In this document: piece by piece, positions 11,280 through 23,938 of the stretch
Position numbering within the stretch: the first letter of the stretch is position 1
How the letters are laid out: each line of letters starts with the position of its first letter
NCBI RefSeq assembly: GCF_030247195.1
Contig: NC_080671.1
Location: forward strand, 300,587,934 to 300,651,933
From: Topomyia yanbarensis
Lineage: Eukaryota; Arthropoda; Insecta; Diptera; Culicidae
Direction: 5' to 3'
DNA: 64,000 nucleotides
Program-made: the position numbers and the translations under genes
Notes under the pieces: generated by a model
Seen by the model: only the letters and a program-made list of their open reading frames with translations
The model's database searches: none
What the model was told of the DNA's origin: nothing

Positions 11280-12570
11280 ATTGTTTCTTTGTTAAATGTC
11301 CTATGAAAATGTTTCGATTTATTTTTAGGAGGAAATGGGCTATTTGTGGAGGATTTTATTTGTGTGTGCAGGGATGCAGTTGTTTAACTTTAGGTGTTTA
11401 TTGCCATTAAAGAAGGCAGATTGCACAGCAGATCGCATCCGCCGCTTAGGGGTTGCAATTTCCGGTGTTGTGGACATGTTGAAAATTGCTGACAAAACCT
11501 AATGAAATATGACGAGTTGATTTTGGGCAGCTGATTTAAAGACTCGAAATAAAACTTTTTCTGCATTTCAAAGTTTGATTTTGTTGTCGTTGAATGCAAA
11601 TCGCATACTTTTGATAAAGCGATTCGTCGTAATGCGGAATAAGGCTGAATTTCATGTCTTGACAACAACTAGATGCAATTTCGGCTGAGCCGGTTGTAGA
11701 ACCCCGATGTTCTGAGTAGAGCATTTTCTCAGGCGTTCCAATCCCCGTGGGAAAACCCCACAATGTTTGACGACATTGTTGGGCCTGAGGACTTCAGGAT
11801 TCTTATCTGCTGAAGTAGCGCACGGCTTTACCGATCAACTCCGGTGGGATTTGGAACTATCAGTAGTTAAGTCTAATTAGAGCGATTAAGCTTGTGTATA
11901 CGGACGTTGCTTGTGCGCGATTATGTAGACGGTAATGAACAACGGACGATTCATTTGTCCGGCCCGCATTATTTTGGATTGTTATCCGAAGCTACTCCCG
12001 TGTAACTGACGGAATTGTCTATTTTCCTGTGTGACCAGATCGAACAGCAATCGCATAGATTTTTTGTAAGCTTTTTGTACGACTGACAGGGCATAACGGG
12101 AACAGTTATCGGCCCTTCTGACGATTCAGTGCAACCTATTTTTAACTTTGCATAATATTCGTGTTTATGATGTTGAAATTGATTTTACTTATCTTTACAC
12201 TCCACCAATTTCTCCGAAGAAAAAAAAACTAAAGGTTGTGTGGCATCTGGCGGGCTGAAGTATCTCGGCCAAGAATCGATCTACTTGGTTTCTGCTCATA
12301 TGTCGTAAGAAGCGATTGAACACAGGAATCCCCAAGTTATGCCGCTTCTCCGTGGCGAGGACTGAATGGCCGGCGGGGCTAAAATATACCAGTTGCGCAC
12401 ATAATGTCTTTAAGTTTAACCCATGCTATGTTAAGCAAATCTCTGGCACAGTGGACGTACGTTTCTTCGCAAATCGTGGGACTCAAAAGACGGTTATGTC
12501 TCTAACACCTTCTACCAAATTGCATTTTATCTAAAGCAACGAATAAATATATTGATTTTTATAACAGTGA
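11280..12570. other. Intronic stretch of higher GC, unassigned
   Basis: From about 11400 to 12535 the sequence is visibly richer in G and C than its neighbours, but every frame is short and no domain was recognised. It could be an old repeat or the remnant of an inserted element. It lies within cytospin intron 3. Confidence 0.35.
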
Positions 12571-12575
12571 TCTCT

Positions 12576-13355
12576 TTGTTTCAACTCTCCTCCTACCGAG
12601 GTAAGTTAAACTGGGATCAATGTGAGTTGAGACAAGTAATCAATCATTTTAAACGTTAACACAACTTATTCTAATGAACCAAATGTTACAATCGTTGCAT
12701 TTTCATTTATTCACACTAAGATAATTTCTTAAAATGACGCTTACATAACAATATCCTTTACACTGTAGATCTACGTATAATACACGTTATGAAAAATAAT
12801 GTTTGATTTTGCCACAAATGTTTTGCACTCAGCCTAGTAGTAATGATAGTAAGATACTTTACCTAGGCCCTATTTAACTATAGCTATTGAATCAAGAATT
12901 GTGCTACCCATTTTTCATTGGTTTGGTTATGAATTATTTTTGCACCACTCCTCCCCGCACATTATTGATTAAAATAATCGATATTAAATATCAGTGACTG
13001 GCGAATGACCAAGTTGGTTAAAGCCTGCAATTGAATAAATAAATAAATAAAACACCAGTGACATTATTTATGGCGATAAGTAATACGGGTTTATAAGCAA
13101 AGGTAATTTGGCATCCATATCGGTAGTATTTGGCTCAATTTGAATTATGGCGACCTAGCTCGAAGCTTCAGAAAGGAGTATACAATTAGTTCAAAAATTA
13201 CAATCTCTTCAGAAAGACCTAGAACTGATAAGCTAAGATTGTTGATCACAGTTATTATTCAAGGAAAAAAGCTTGTTGATCATTATTATAAGTCCAGAAA
13301 AGCTTGTTTGATTATAACATTATCACAAGATCATCATCGAGGAGAGTTGAAACAA
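12576..13355. repeat. Possible MITE bounded by a 17-bp inverted repeat
   Basis: TTGTTTCAACTCTCCTC at 12576-12592 has its exact complement at 13339-13355. A related TTTGTTTCAACTCACCTC lies near 13704. No target duplication was identified, so the element boundaries are uncertain. Confidence 0.35.
13001..13053 (+). mobile_element. LINE or SINE 3' tail fragment
   Basis: The pattern GGCGAATGACC, then GGTTAAAGCCT, then repeated AATA, resembles the 3' tail shared by mosquito non-LTR elements and their SINEs. A similar tail occurs at about 43311-43358. There is no coding sequence. Confidence 0.4.
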
Positions 13356-14127
13356 GGAGTTTCAACTATCCTAGGCTGAGAAATAAAATTGGTCAACTAT
13401 TTACCCCATACACATTGTAAAGGTGAAACGAAACACATACAATCCATGAACGTGAACTATAAGACTACATAATTATGATACTGTGATAATCCAACTCCCC
13501 TTTAATTACTTAACTATACTAATTTGAAAAATATAACACTTTAGCTTATTTTTTGCTGTGTGGTTATCATAAAAACTCAACCAACCATTTAACATCATTG
13601 GCGAGTATTGGAGAGTTTGTTGGCACGACATAAATAAAACAAATGCATGATTATAGGATCCCTAACGGTGTTGCTCCGCTGGCACTGTTTTAACTAGCCT
13701 TTGTTTCAACTCACCTCGGTTTCCCCTTGTTCAAATGTTTTTCAGCATGAACGTACAGGAATTAGATATGATTATACTCCGCCTTGCACAGGAAGGAAAA
13801 ATTTCTATAGTTTTGTTTCATAAGCCGTATTTTCAAAAACGAAACCCTATATGTTGAAAAGTCACTTAAAACGGTCTTCGTAGCTTTTAACAAAAATGGC
13901 ATGACAAATCCTCCTGTAAGCATACTGGCCATTGACGCTTATTTTATATCCGACCTCACAATTCGCGATATTTCTGTAGCCACAGTCAATATGTTGTTGA
14001 TAACATAGACACTAAATACATGTATTGTTTCGTCGCATGATTCATCGCCTTCTCATTATTTCTAAAGGGTTGTATTATACTGTGGGCTTCCACTCGTAAT
14101 TGGCAGCGATGCAAATATTCATTATAT

Positions 14128-14199
14128 AATTTGGATATGGAACTCCTTGTGGTACTTCGGACTGGGATAGGCAGTCATCCAGTAGCGAAATAGCAGTCG
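14128..14199 (+). pseudogene. Partial duplicate of cytospin exon 4
   Basis: This 72-bp block matches 14410-14485 of exon 4 with a 4-bp deletion and two substitutions. The match begins at the first base of the exon and stops mid-exon, without the acceptor on the left or the donor on the right. The deletion shifts the frame, so it cannot serve as an in-frame alternative exon. It lies 211 bp upstream of the real exon. Confidence 0.85.
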
Positions 14200-14409
14200 T
14201 TTTTTAAGCGACTATTACATATGTGTTGCTCCGTCTGAACTTTGCGGGTGACGTCATATCCAATTTTTAGATATTGCAAGTGGCTTTTGCGGAGCATGTT
14301 CTGTTCTTTCAACATTTATTTTCGGTCATTCAATTCAAACATATAAATGTTGCACAACTCAAAACATTTTCTGACGACGCTGTCCTCGCGTTCCCTCTAA
14401 TCTTTGCAG

Positions 14410-14511
14410 AATTTGGATATGGAAGGAACTCCTTGTGGCACTCCGGACTGGGATAGGCAGTCATCCAGTAGCGAAATAGCAGTCGCTTGCTTGCAGGACA
14501 AGATTACCCAG
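14410..14511 (+). CDS. Cytospin-A/SPECC1L-like protein, coding exon 4 (last visible)
   Basis: A 34-codon, phase-0 exon lies between acceptor ATCTTTGCAG and donor CAG|GTAAGT. It encodes TPDWDRQSSSSEIAVACLQD and ends KITQ. The Ser-rich run followed by SE(I/V)xVACLxxxI is the block that, in cytospins, starts the long central coiled coil. This is the strongest evidence for the family call. No further exon encoding the rest of the coiled coil or the CH domain was found downstream in the window. The gene is therefore incomplete here, either because its next intron is huge or because the sequence is misjoined. Confidence 0.75.
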
Positions 14512-14659
14512 GTAAGTACAGCTAATTTTTTGTTTTTAATGATGCAGGAAGCTTCTATGGCGATATCAACTAGGGGACTCGTTTGGACAGTAAAGATCTC
14601 TTATTATCAGTAATACAATCGAAAACATTTCATGGGAGTCGAAGAAGTCAACTGCTTAC

Positions 14660-15044
<385 letters not shown>

Positions 15045-15221
15045 CTCTTTATCAGACTTTCAAAAAAATATCGACGGTATGTTATAAAATTTCAAAACCA
15101 ATCTTTTTTGAGTGAATATATTCGTAAACCTGCTACAAATAGATTTCGTAATATATAGAAACTTAAATACATAATGATGAATCATTCATAGTTCGTCAGT
15201 TGAATTTTCTATTTTATTTCG

Positions 15222-15545
15222 AGTGTTACGCGGTTTTTTTTTAATATACGCGGTATCCATTAACGAGGTTCCCATTAACGCGGATTCTTAAATTTACACG
15301 GTCTTCATTTACGCGGATTTAGAAATTTACGCGGTTTTCATTTACACGGATTTTGAATTTTACGCGGTTTTCATTTACACAGATTTTGAAATTTACACGG
15401 TTTTCATTCACGCGGATTTTGAAATTTACGCGGTTTTCATTTACGCGGATTTTGAACTTTACGCGGTTTTCATTTACGTGGATTTTGAAATTTACGCGGT
15501 TTTCGTTTACGCGGCCTGTATCCCCCGCGTAAAAAAACCTGAGTG
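15222..15545 (-). mobile_element. Truncated TA-MITE with 33-bp minisatellite, copy 1
   Basis: Read on the minus strand it begins CACTCAGGTTTTTTTACGCG at 15545, next to TA at 15546-15547. It continues into about eight imperfect copies of a 33-bp unit (ACGCGGTTTTCATTT, then ACGCGGATTTTGAAATTT on the + strand). It ends near 15222 without the second terminal repeat. It is homologous to 31087-31480, in the opposite orientation. Because 33 is a multiple of three, a repetitive frame (RVNENRVNFKI) stays open, but this is not evidence of a protein. Confidence 0.8.
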
Positions 15546-15547
15546 TA

Positions 15548-16122
15548 CCATGAAATTTTACGAATATGTTTTGTACAATCAACTTATGTAAAATATACGA
15601 ATCATTCATATGTAGTCAGATGAAGTTTTTATTTCAATTACGAGTTGTTCATAAATAGCACAACACAACTTTCATAGAATTTATTTCACAATTGTTTGAC
15701 GAAATACACAAAAAAATATGTTAATTATGTTTATGTGATTTATGTGATACATTTATCTGCACATATTAGTGTAATAATTCTTGGGGGATAAAATTGTACA
15801 TCCTATGAATGGCTTTCGTAAATATAGCGAAGTTTGTTTTGTACTCAATCCAAACATTTGGGAACCTCCTCGTGCACGTGCGAAATATGGAATGATTTAG
15901 AATCTATTTCGCTAGGGTCAAGTTGACGGTTGGGATAGGTAGGTAACCTTTTTTCTCCATTTCCTTCAGAAATATGGTATATTCCCTGTTGTGTACCTCA
16001 AGTAATGTGAACTTTTTTGTAGAAGTTATGTGTTTTGAAACATAGTAAGTAAGTTTTCTTATGTAAAACACTTCGCGTTATTTATAGTGAATTTTAATTT
16101 ACTTGGCGAGAGATTATATTAT
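15548..16122. other. AT-rich intronic or intergenic sequence
   Basis: No gene, RNA or clear repeat boundary was recognised. Confidence 0.4.
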
Positions 16123-16315
16123 ACTAGCTAATACCCCCGTAGCGCGTTGCTGCGATTTTCAACGAAATAGGAGGAAAACACAATTTGTTCCGAGGCGCCA
16201 TCTGGCGGGCAGATAATCCCCAACCAATAGCACACAAACACGCTCCATAACAAATGTCTATCATGTATCAACTTTTACGGCAATCGGTTGAGCCATTTGG
16301 GAGTCCATAAATCAT
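16123..16315 (+). repeat. Microsatellite-associated repeat, copy 1
   Basis: This segment, starting ACTAGCTAATACCC and ending near ATAAATCAT, reappears inverted at 19255-19445. Each copy adjoins one of the long (TA)n tracts. It is probably a dispersed repeat whose end seeds a TA microsatellite. No coding was recognised. Confidence 0.75.
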
Positions 16316-16332
16316 ATACATACAAACATTGA

Positions 16333-16880
<548 letters not shown>

Positions 16881-19254
16881 AAGGTCACTTTGTTTGCCAA
16901 CCAGAGTGGCGGCTAGAAGCTCGCATATTGCATTATAATGTCAGCTTCAGTTGCAGCTCAATCAGTACCAGCTCCACTTCAGATTCTTGCCATCACTGCT
17001 GCCTAACTCAACTGTTTACTGGGATGCATCGCAGGGTTAAATTATTTTACCTTGTTGTCATGTAAAAAATCTATACCAATCTGTACTTTTTTACAAAAAT
17101 CTGTAATCTGTACCGTACAGAATCTGTGCAAAAAATGATTCATAAATCTGTACCTTTCTAGATAAATCTGTATTTGCGGCATCACTAATTTAGCCCTCAT
17201 GAAAGATATGCCGAAGTGAGAATTGCGTATCAAAAGAAAAATGCGAATAGTGGCCAAATTGACAAACACAAAGTTGTTTCAAGGTAATCGTCATAAGGTG
17301 TATATACATTTTGAAGGGAAAAACTCCGATTTTCTCATATAAAAATCCATTTTTATTAGCCAAAATTGAGAAAATTTTCAAACTATCATAAAAATCGACC
17401 CTGATCTGCTAGAAGCAAACCAAATACGTAATTTTTCACCATTTCTCGTCTACTTCACGAAAAATTATGTTTGAACTCAGAATACTCATGTTGGTTTTTT
17501 AGTGTTGTGCGCTTGCGATTTTATATGGGAAATTTCGGTGGCTGGAGGCTGGCCAAAACCTCAAAAATTTATTTTTGAAATATTGATAGTTTCTATTTTT
17601 CCTAAATTTATCATGTATTGAATGATGTATATTCAAAATATTATGATCATTGGATAAGAACACGATTTTTAACATGAGTTTAAACGTATCAAAGTCCGGA
17701 CTTTTTAATGATTTTCATTTCCGAAACCACCATTGCTCTGTTCACTTCAAATGCATGTTGCTCTTTTGATTTTGGTCCGATTTTAGCACAACTAGTTTCA
17801 TTGTGTAGAGGAACGAAAGAACTTGGTTAGTGAATAAAATAAATTAAGTAAATTTGCTTGGAACTATGACTTTTTAGTTCAAATATGTTTGAGGTGGTCA
17901 GATCAAAAATACTTTTTTCACTAATGTATTCTGAACAAATTTCGGAATCACTTCGGAACGGTCACATAGTATACATTCTATGGTAAATAACCTCTACTTT
18001 TCGAATATCATGGTCTCGTTCTGCGCCTAGGTGCGCAAAAAGGTTTAAGGAGATTTTGAAGCTTTGTTGCTGATATGGAGGCGCAGGGTGTTTTGTGTAA
18101 AATAGTTAGACAATCTACAGTAAACTAACACGTTATACAATAGATTTAAAGTATTGCTCTTCATTTTTATGATATTGCTGACATTGGTGAACAGTAACGG
18201 AAAATCTATCATGAAAATGGGATCATAGTTATAAGAAAGGTTTAATGACACTGTATGGAAAAATTTATTTAATATTTTACAACTTTTGACATCAATAATG
18301 AGCTTAGCACCTCCAAATTACCTTAAATTGTGATTTTCAGCCAAATTAGGTAACATTTGAGGTTTTGTCCGACTTTTGTTTGAAGATCCGCCACTGTGCG
18401 GTGTATTATATTGGGATGATAAGTGTTTTTTATGTGAAAATGTCTGAGAAACGCGATGGCATTAAAATTTTCAAAATTAAAATATACGTATTGAGAGAAA
18501 AATTAACTTTTAATATTATACTGAAAAAATGCATAGTTGGCAACACTGTCGGCAAAAAATAATATTTTGTATAGACTCCTTGAACAATTTTTTTCAAAAG
18601 CCATCTTGTGGTTTGATTCTAGAGTAAATAGAACCGGAGATATGATCAAAAGAAAATCAAGGGTTTTGGCAATTTGCCAAAACGGGGGGTGCTCCCATGA
18701 CCCGAGGGGTGGTTCAATTGTCACAAAAATTTGGGTTTTTATATACTGGCCCTAGATGAACAATTCCTCTAAATTTTGTTCAAATCCGTGGAGGTCGATT
18801 ACACGTGCCTTGATCACTTCGCATGGAATGACCCATATTAAAGCCCCCCCCCCCCCCCCTCACCCATCACTACACTCTATTGCTCTGCTCAACTACCTAC
18901 GCTCATGAAATTGAGCTAAGGCTTTTGAAAAATTCATGCAAACATACCAATGCGGTATATCTAAAATATATGATGTTATTTTGGAATGCTATATGAAATA
19001 TCATTGGTACACCCGCAGTGTTGGCAATAAAAATGATTTTTGGCATTTAATTCGATGTATCGAACTTTGAACAGCTTTAACTTGATTTAGAGACATTCTA
19101 ACACCATACATCCTTCAGCAAAGTTGTTCAGCATATCCCGGACTACACTTTTATCTATTTGTTGGCATACTACAGGAAGAATTGTAGTCTGTAGAATTAA
19201 AAATGCAAAAAAGTAGGTTTTCCCATACTAATCTCCATACAAATTTCAAACGCA
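16881..19254. other. AT-rich sequence without a recognisable gene
   Basis: Only short frames without domains are present. A homopolymer C run of about 16 lies at 18845-18860. Some stretches look repetitive (the phrase 'ctgtac' recurs near 17083-17170), but no element could be delimited. Confidence 0.4.
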
Positions 19255-19689
<435 letters not shown>

Positions 19690-20480
19690 TTTAACCATCC
19701 TATCTCCCACTAGCTTGTAGTGATTTACAGAAAAAAGATGTTTGCATGTATTTAAACATTCATGCAAATAACTTGGTTCACGGATTTAGAAAGGTGTTAG
19801 CTCAATTGACTTTCCGATGACCCATTTCGTGTACAGTGCCAGACATGTTCCGAGGTCATCGTTCCATCAACTAGCCCCGCCTTACTGTAATGTTTGTATC
19901 AATTGGATTGTAACATTACAGTAAAACTTTCGATTCCATTTAAGCAGGAAATCGACGCGTATTTAGTATATTGGTTCAATTTGTATATATACAACATAAC
20001 ACATGTGTACTAGAAAACTTACCATTTTTGCAGTTTTCTACCTTCATTCCTATCTCTCATTTATGTCTCCTTTGACTCTCATCCACATTTCTTGAATTCC
20101 TGGTTATTTAGGAAAGAAAAGGAGAAATAATAAAAAAGAACCAATAGACTCCGTGTTTTCCTCAGCGCTTTCGTTTCGTTGGACTTGTGTAAGTTGTTCC
20201 ATTGGAGATCTCCAAGGGGCTGTAATTAGAGGAAGTTCTGACTTCTATCCAGAAGTATCAGTTTTTCACATTAATAAATTATATGTGTGCACTGCAAATC
20301 AATCCCGTGTATAATGCAACCATTTTTTGAACATTTATATGTACATATACACACATATACACACTTATACACTTACATAGATACACACATGTATACATAA
20401 AAAATATACACATGCATTCATACACACATACATATACAAATACCTACATACATATACGCATTGTAATACATGTACATACA
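19690..20480. other. Intergenic sequence with simple AC/AT-rich repeats
   Basis: No gene was found. A 13-bp perfect stem (19882-19894 with 19912-19924, sequence TTACTGTAATGTT) is present. From about 20335 to 20480 the sequence is an irregular ACATA-type simple repeat. Confidence 0.5.
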
Positions 20481-20498
20481 CAACTACATACATATAGT

Positions 20499-20735
20499 CG
20501 AGTTGAAGGAGGACCCCACGATTAACAGCTCAACTATACAAGACATTATTACCACATCACTGGGTGAAAGTGCAGAAGGTAAAGCCTTAAGCCCGTAGAC
20601 AGTGATTATGTGTATAGACCAGGATGATATCAGGACTGTAAACGAGCTAAAAGGTGGACTTAAGCTGCATTTTAACCTGGGCAAGTTGCACATGACGATC
20701 CGGTTAACTAAGGATGTAACTGACAAGTTTTCGTT
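20499..20735 (+). pseudogene. Remnant resembling a non-LTR retrotransposon ORF1
   Basis: On the + strand, a frame with an in-frame stop near 20600 reads ...IIIMC-like then DQDDIRTVNELKGGLKLHFN and MTIRLTKDVTDK. This resembles the small RNA-binding-like domain in LINE ORF1 products (an 'I(D/T)(E/D)(I)TT..EL...L' pattern). The match is weak and from memory of the family style. The longer minus-strand frame over the same bases has no protein character. Confidence 0.35.
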
Positions 20736-20739
20736 ATGA

Positions 20740-21905
20740 TGATAAATAAATTACAAATTACTACCCCATCGATCACTCGGACTACAATCGCGCACAAATT
20801 TGTATCAACATCCCTTCTTCATTCCTAAAAATCAACGCGTTTGAGCTCCATGAAAACTCAAATCCAGTGCCCCAACCATTGGCTCACCACCCGAGCCAAC
20901 ACGCCCAAACAAGGATGGCTCCAACAAACAGCTTCAACTAGATAGGGCGATAACAGAAACAGGGTGAAAAATAAGCTCATTACCCTATATGCCCTTGCTG
21001 AAAAAATAATAGAAAACATCTCTTATATCAGAAATCCCATTATTGTTGAAACAGAAAAACCCCCAACTAGAAGAATACAATAATTCGCAACTGCCGAATG
21101 ACAATCAATGAACTCATTCTATGTGCAAAGGTCGAAAGAAAAAATCTGGCTAAGTATTTCCTATTATTTCAAATCCTATTAGAAATGTTTTCGCTCGCTT
21201 GGGATCAGTTGCCGGGTTGCTAGTTTATATTAAAATCATTATACCGATACGAAAAAACTGAAAAATATTAATGAACTACAAGATTCCTGTGCCCTTCGCT
21301 CCTTCTCTCAACACCTCGTCCGCAGAGAACACGAATAAACAAGAACGAGTATTTTCGGGCTTGCCGGAGAATTGGTGATCAAGCATAAACTTTGCAACTT
21401 TAGGCTGGAAAAATGTTAGAATAGAAATAAATACTACTGTGCATCATGGTATCTCATATTCTCGTTGAAGAGCATGGTGATCATAACTTGCTTCCTTTCA
21501 CTCTCTTGTCCACGGGATTTTAATCAAAAAAAAAAACACTCAATAGCACCAATAAGATAAGTTCAATAAGATGTAACAATCCCGAGGCGAAGTTTTTTTA
21601 TGTTATGTGCGCAAGACTGACACTTTCGTGATGGTACTGAGTGATTTGTTCGCGGACAGAGAAAATGGAACGTAATAACATGTAACTTAAATAATGATTT
21701 TAATCATTCCGCACAAAACGGAATTTTCACTTAGGCGTCATCGGTGGGTACTTCCTGATTGTTTCTTTTTTTTCCTACTTTGGATGGAAACGGGATTGTC
21801 ACACCATGTAGAAGTTGCCTTATTGCAGCCTAACTACTTTGACCATATGAAATTGGTACTCTATATACTTTTCACAGTCTTATGGCATATTCGTTTTTGA
21901 CAGTG
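20740..21905. other. Intergenic sequence, unassigned
   Basis: No convincing coding frame or delimited repeat was found. Confidence 0.4.
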
Positions 21906-21907
21906 CA

Positions 21908-21989
21908 CTACACCGGTGTAGTCGGTGCTACACTCATTCAAACTTGGGTGTAATCAGTTTATCTCTTTCTTTGCACTACACCGGTGTAG
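21908..21989. repeat. Paired 14-bp palindromes CTACACCGGTGTAG
   Basis: The perfect palindrome CTACACCGGTGTAG occurs at 21908-21921 and 21976-21989, each preceded by TGCA. A half-related GGTGCTACAC lies between or beside them. They may be subterminal motifs of a transposable element. Other origins, including binding sites, cannot be excluded. Confidence 0.7.
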
Positions 21990-22070
21990 CACCAAGAAAA
22001 AACGAAAACGCCATTATACAGAGGAATGTGCAACACTGTAAATTTATGATTACTTTGATTCTGGTAACCA

Positions 22071-22570
22071 NNNNNNNNNNNNNNNNNNNNNNNNNNNNNN
22101 NNNNNNNNNNNNNNNNNNNNNNNNNNNNNNNNNNNNNNNNNNNNNNNNNNNNNNNNNNNNNNNNNNNNNNNNNNNNNNNNNNNNNNNNNNNNNNNNNNNN
22201 NNNNNNNNNNNNNNNNNNNNNNNNNNNNNNNNNNNNNNNNNNNNNNNNNNNNNNNNNNNNNNNNNNNNNNNNNNNNNNNNNNNNNNNNNNNNNNNNNNNN
22301 NNNNNNNNNNNNNNNNNNNNNNNNNNNNNNNNNNNNNNNNNNNNNNNNNNNNNNNNNNNNNNNNNNNNNNNNNNNNNNNNNNNNNNNNNNNNNNNNNNNN
22401 NNNNNNNNNNNNNNNNNNNNNNNNNNNNNNNNNNNNNNNNNNNNNNNNNNNNNNNNNNNNNNNNNNNNNNNNNNNNNNNNNNNNNNNNNNNNNNNNNNNN
22501 NNNNNNNNNNNNNNNNNNNNNNNNNNNNNNNNNNNNNNNNNNNNNNNNNNNNNNNNNNNNNNNNNNNNNN
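22071..22570. other. Assembly gap (500 N)
   Basis: A run of exactly 500 N, a conventional placeholder size, so the true length is unknown. The right edge adjoins an inverted copy of 16670-16880. The two sides may therefore have been joined across an unresolved repeat. Confidence 1.
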
Positions 22571-22775
22571 TAACAAAGTGGCAGTGAGAATTTGAGCTGG
22601 AGCTGATATTCACATTACCCAGTCAAACTCATCTGAAATTCTAACTTGTTTCCCATACTACTTTTACAGTAAACGGCAAGTTACGGCGGGTAGCCTAGAA
22701 CAATGTTTCAAATGTCGAAACTATTGATTTTCAACGGTCAACAATTTCCCCTTCAATATAAAACTTATTACTAAA
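22571..22775 (-). repeat. Inverted copy of the 16670-16880 repeat
   Basis: It reads as the reverse complement of 16670-16880 with few differences (for example ACGGCGGGTAGCC against the complement of GGCTACCTGCCGT). The copy is cut by the gap on its left. Confidence 0.75.
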
Positions 22776-23267
22776 AAGTTGAAAATATTTCCATTTTGAC
22801 GCCTCAGCGCATTGTAAATATACAAAACTATAGATTTTCAATGGCCAACAACTTTCCCTTCAACGATACAATGTGATCGCTAATATTTTGCTTGAAGTCC
22901 TTTTCTATTGGCGATTTGCGGCAAAGCCAAAATTAGTTATGCGACACCTATGATTCAGCTCATGAACTGGCAAAGTGATACAGTTTGCTTTTTTTCACCC
23001 GTAAGTGAGTCGTAGCTTACAACAAAATCTTCATTATCTTCTCGGAAAAAGCTTACCACTGCCAAAATATGAATGAAACGAGTAAGAAATTTAGTTTTAT
23101 TTGCAATTATTCTGAAATTACAGCCATTTGCAACTATTTCACTCATATATTTCTTCGAAATGTAATCGGGGTATTATTGTGGTTATAAAAAATCGTTCCA
23201 TAAATAAAGTTCCAACTCGAAACCGAGACCCAATCAGTACCAATGTCGAACTCCTTCATATTTTGAA

Positions 23268-23425
23268 CTACGTAGGAGATTCAGTGAAGACTATCGGAGA
23301 GAAGGATCGGCTGTGCATGATACATAGCTGACACTTTCCTATTAGCCGGATATATTCTTTCCTCGCCTGATCTGGAGAGTTTCATGAATTTACACCATCT
23401 CATGAAGGTTTAGCTTAACTTAGGA
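23268..23425. repeat. Dispersed repeat shared with 43022-43178 (inverted)
   Basis: The block from GTAGGAGATTC through GGATATATTCTTTCCTCG to AGGTTTAGCTT is found reverse-complemented at about 43022-43178. It is non-coding, and its element type is unknown. Confidence 0.65.
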
Positions 23426-23938
23426 CGAACGGGAAATGCTGTTGCGGCGGCTACGGTGCTCAACAAATTACATTTCGAAACAGCGCGCATATAGCTCTAT
23501 GAATAATATTAGAAACCACTATGTTTTACACTCTTTTCGCAAGATGTTTACTCATCATCTTATAAAATGATGGTTTTCCTTCATTTTCATAAACAATTAT
23601 CAACAAATTGATGGGTAATTTGGTGTTTAAAAGTCATTTTTTACCAATGTTTACAGAAAATATATGCACTATGACAGAACAGAATAAAATCAGCAACACT
23701 TTCCTTCCAGCGCTATCTGCGAGCGGTTTCAACGTAGAATCGCCAATAGCAAGCGACAAAAGAACTGCCGCACATTCCAATCTTGCTAATATAAGCCATG
23801 AATCTCGTTCACTACACTCATTTTGAACCGCTGCTATGAAATTTATTTGCAACAGTTCCAACGTAACGTATGATGAAAGTTAAACACACGGGCCATTCAC
23901 ATACATTCGCAACAGCTAGCGAACGAAACCAAACGACG
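23426..23938. other. Intergenic sequence
   Basis: Short overlapping frames on both strands occur at about 23608-23861, with no recognisable domain. No gene is supported. Confidence 0.4.

Noticed and set aside
11390..12534. Possible coding or RNA gene in the GC-richer block
   Set aside because: The frames are short, overlap on both strands, and match no domain or RNA structure I could recognise.
20484..20726. Minus-strand 80-codon frame
   Set aside because: The opposite strand reads as a decayed LINE ORF1-like segment; this frame is its shadow.
21944..22613. Frames of about 200 codons around 22 kb
   Set aside because: They consist almost entirely of the N gap.
23608..23861. Overlapping 70-codon frames on both strands
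   Set aside because: No domain, splice context or homology could be recognised, and the length is expected by chance.
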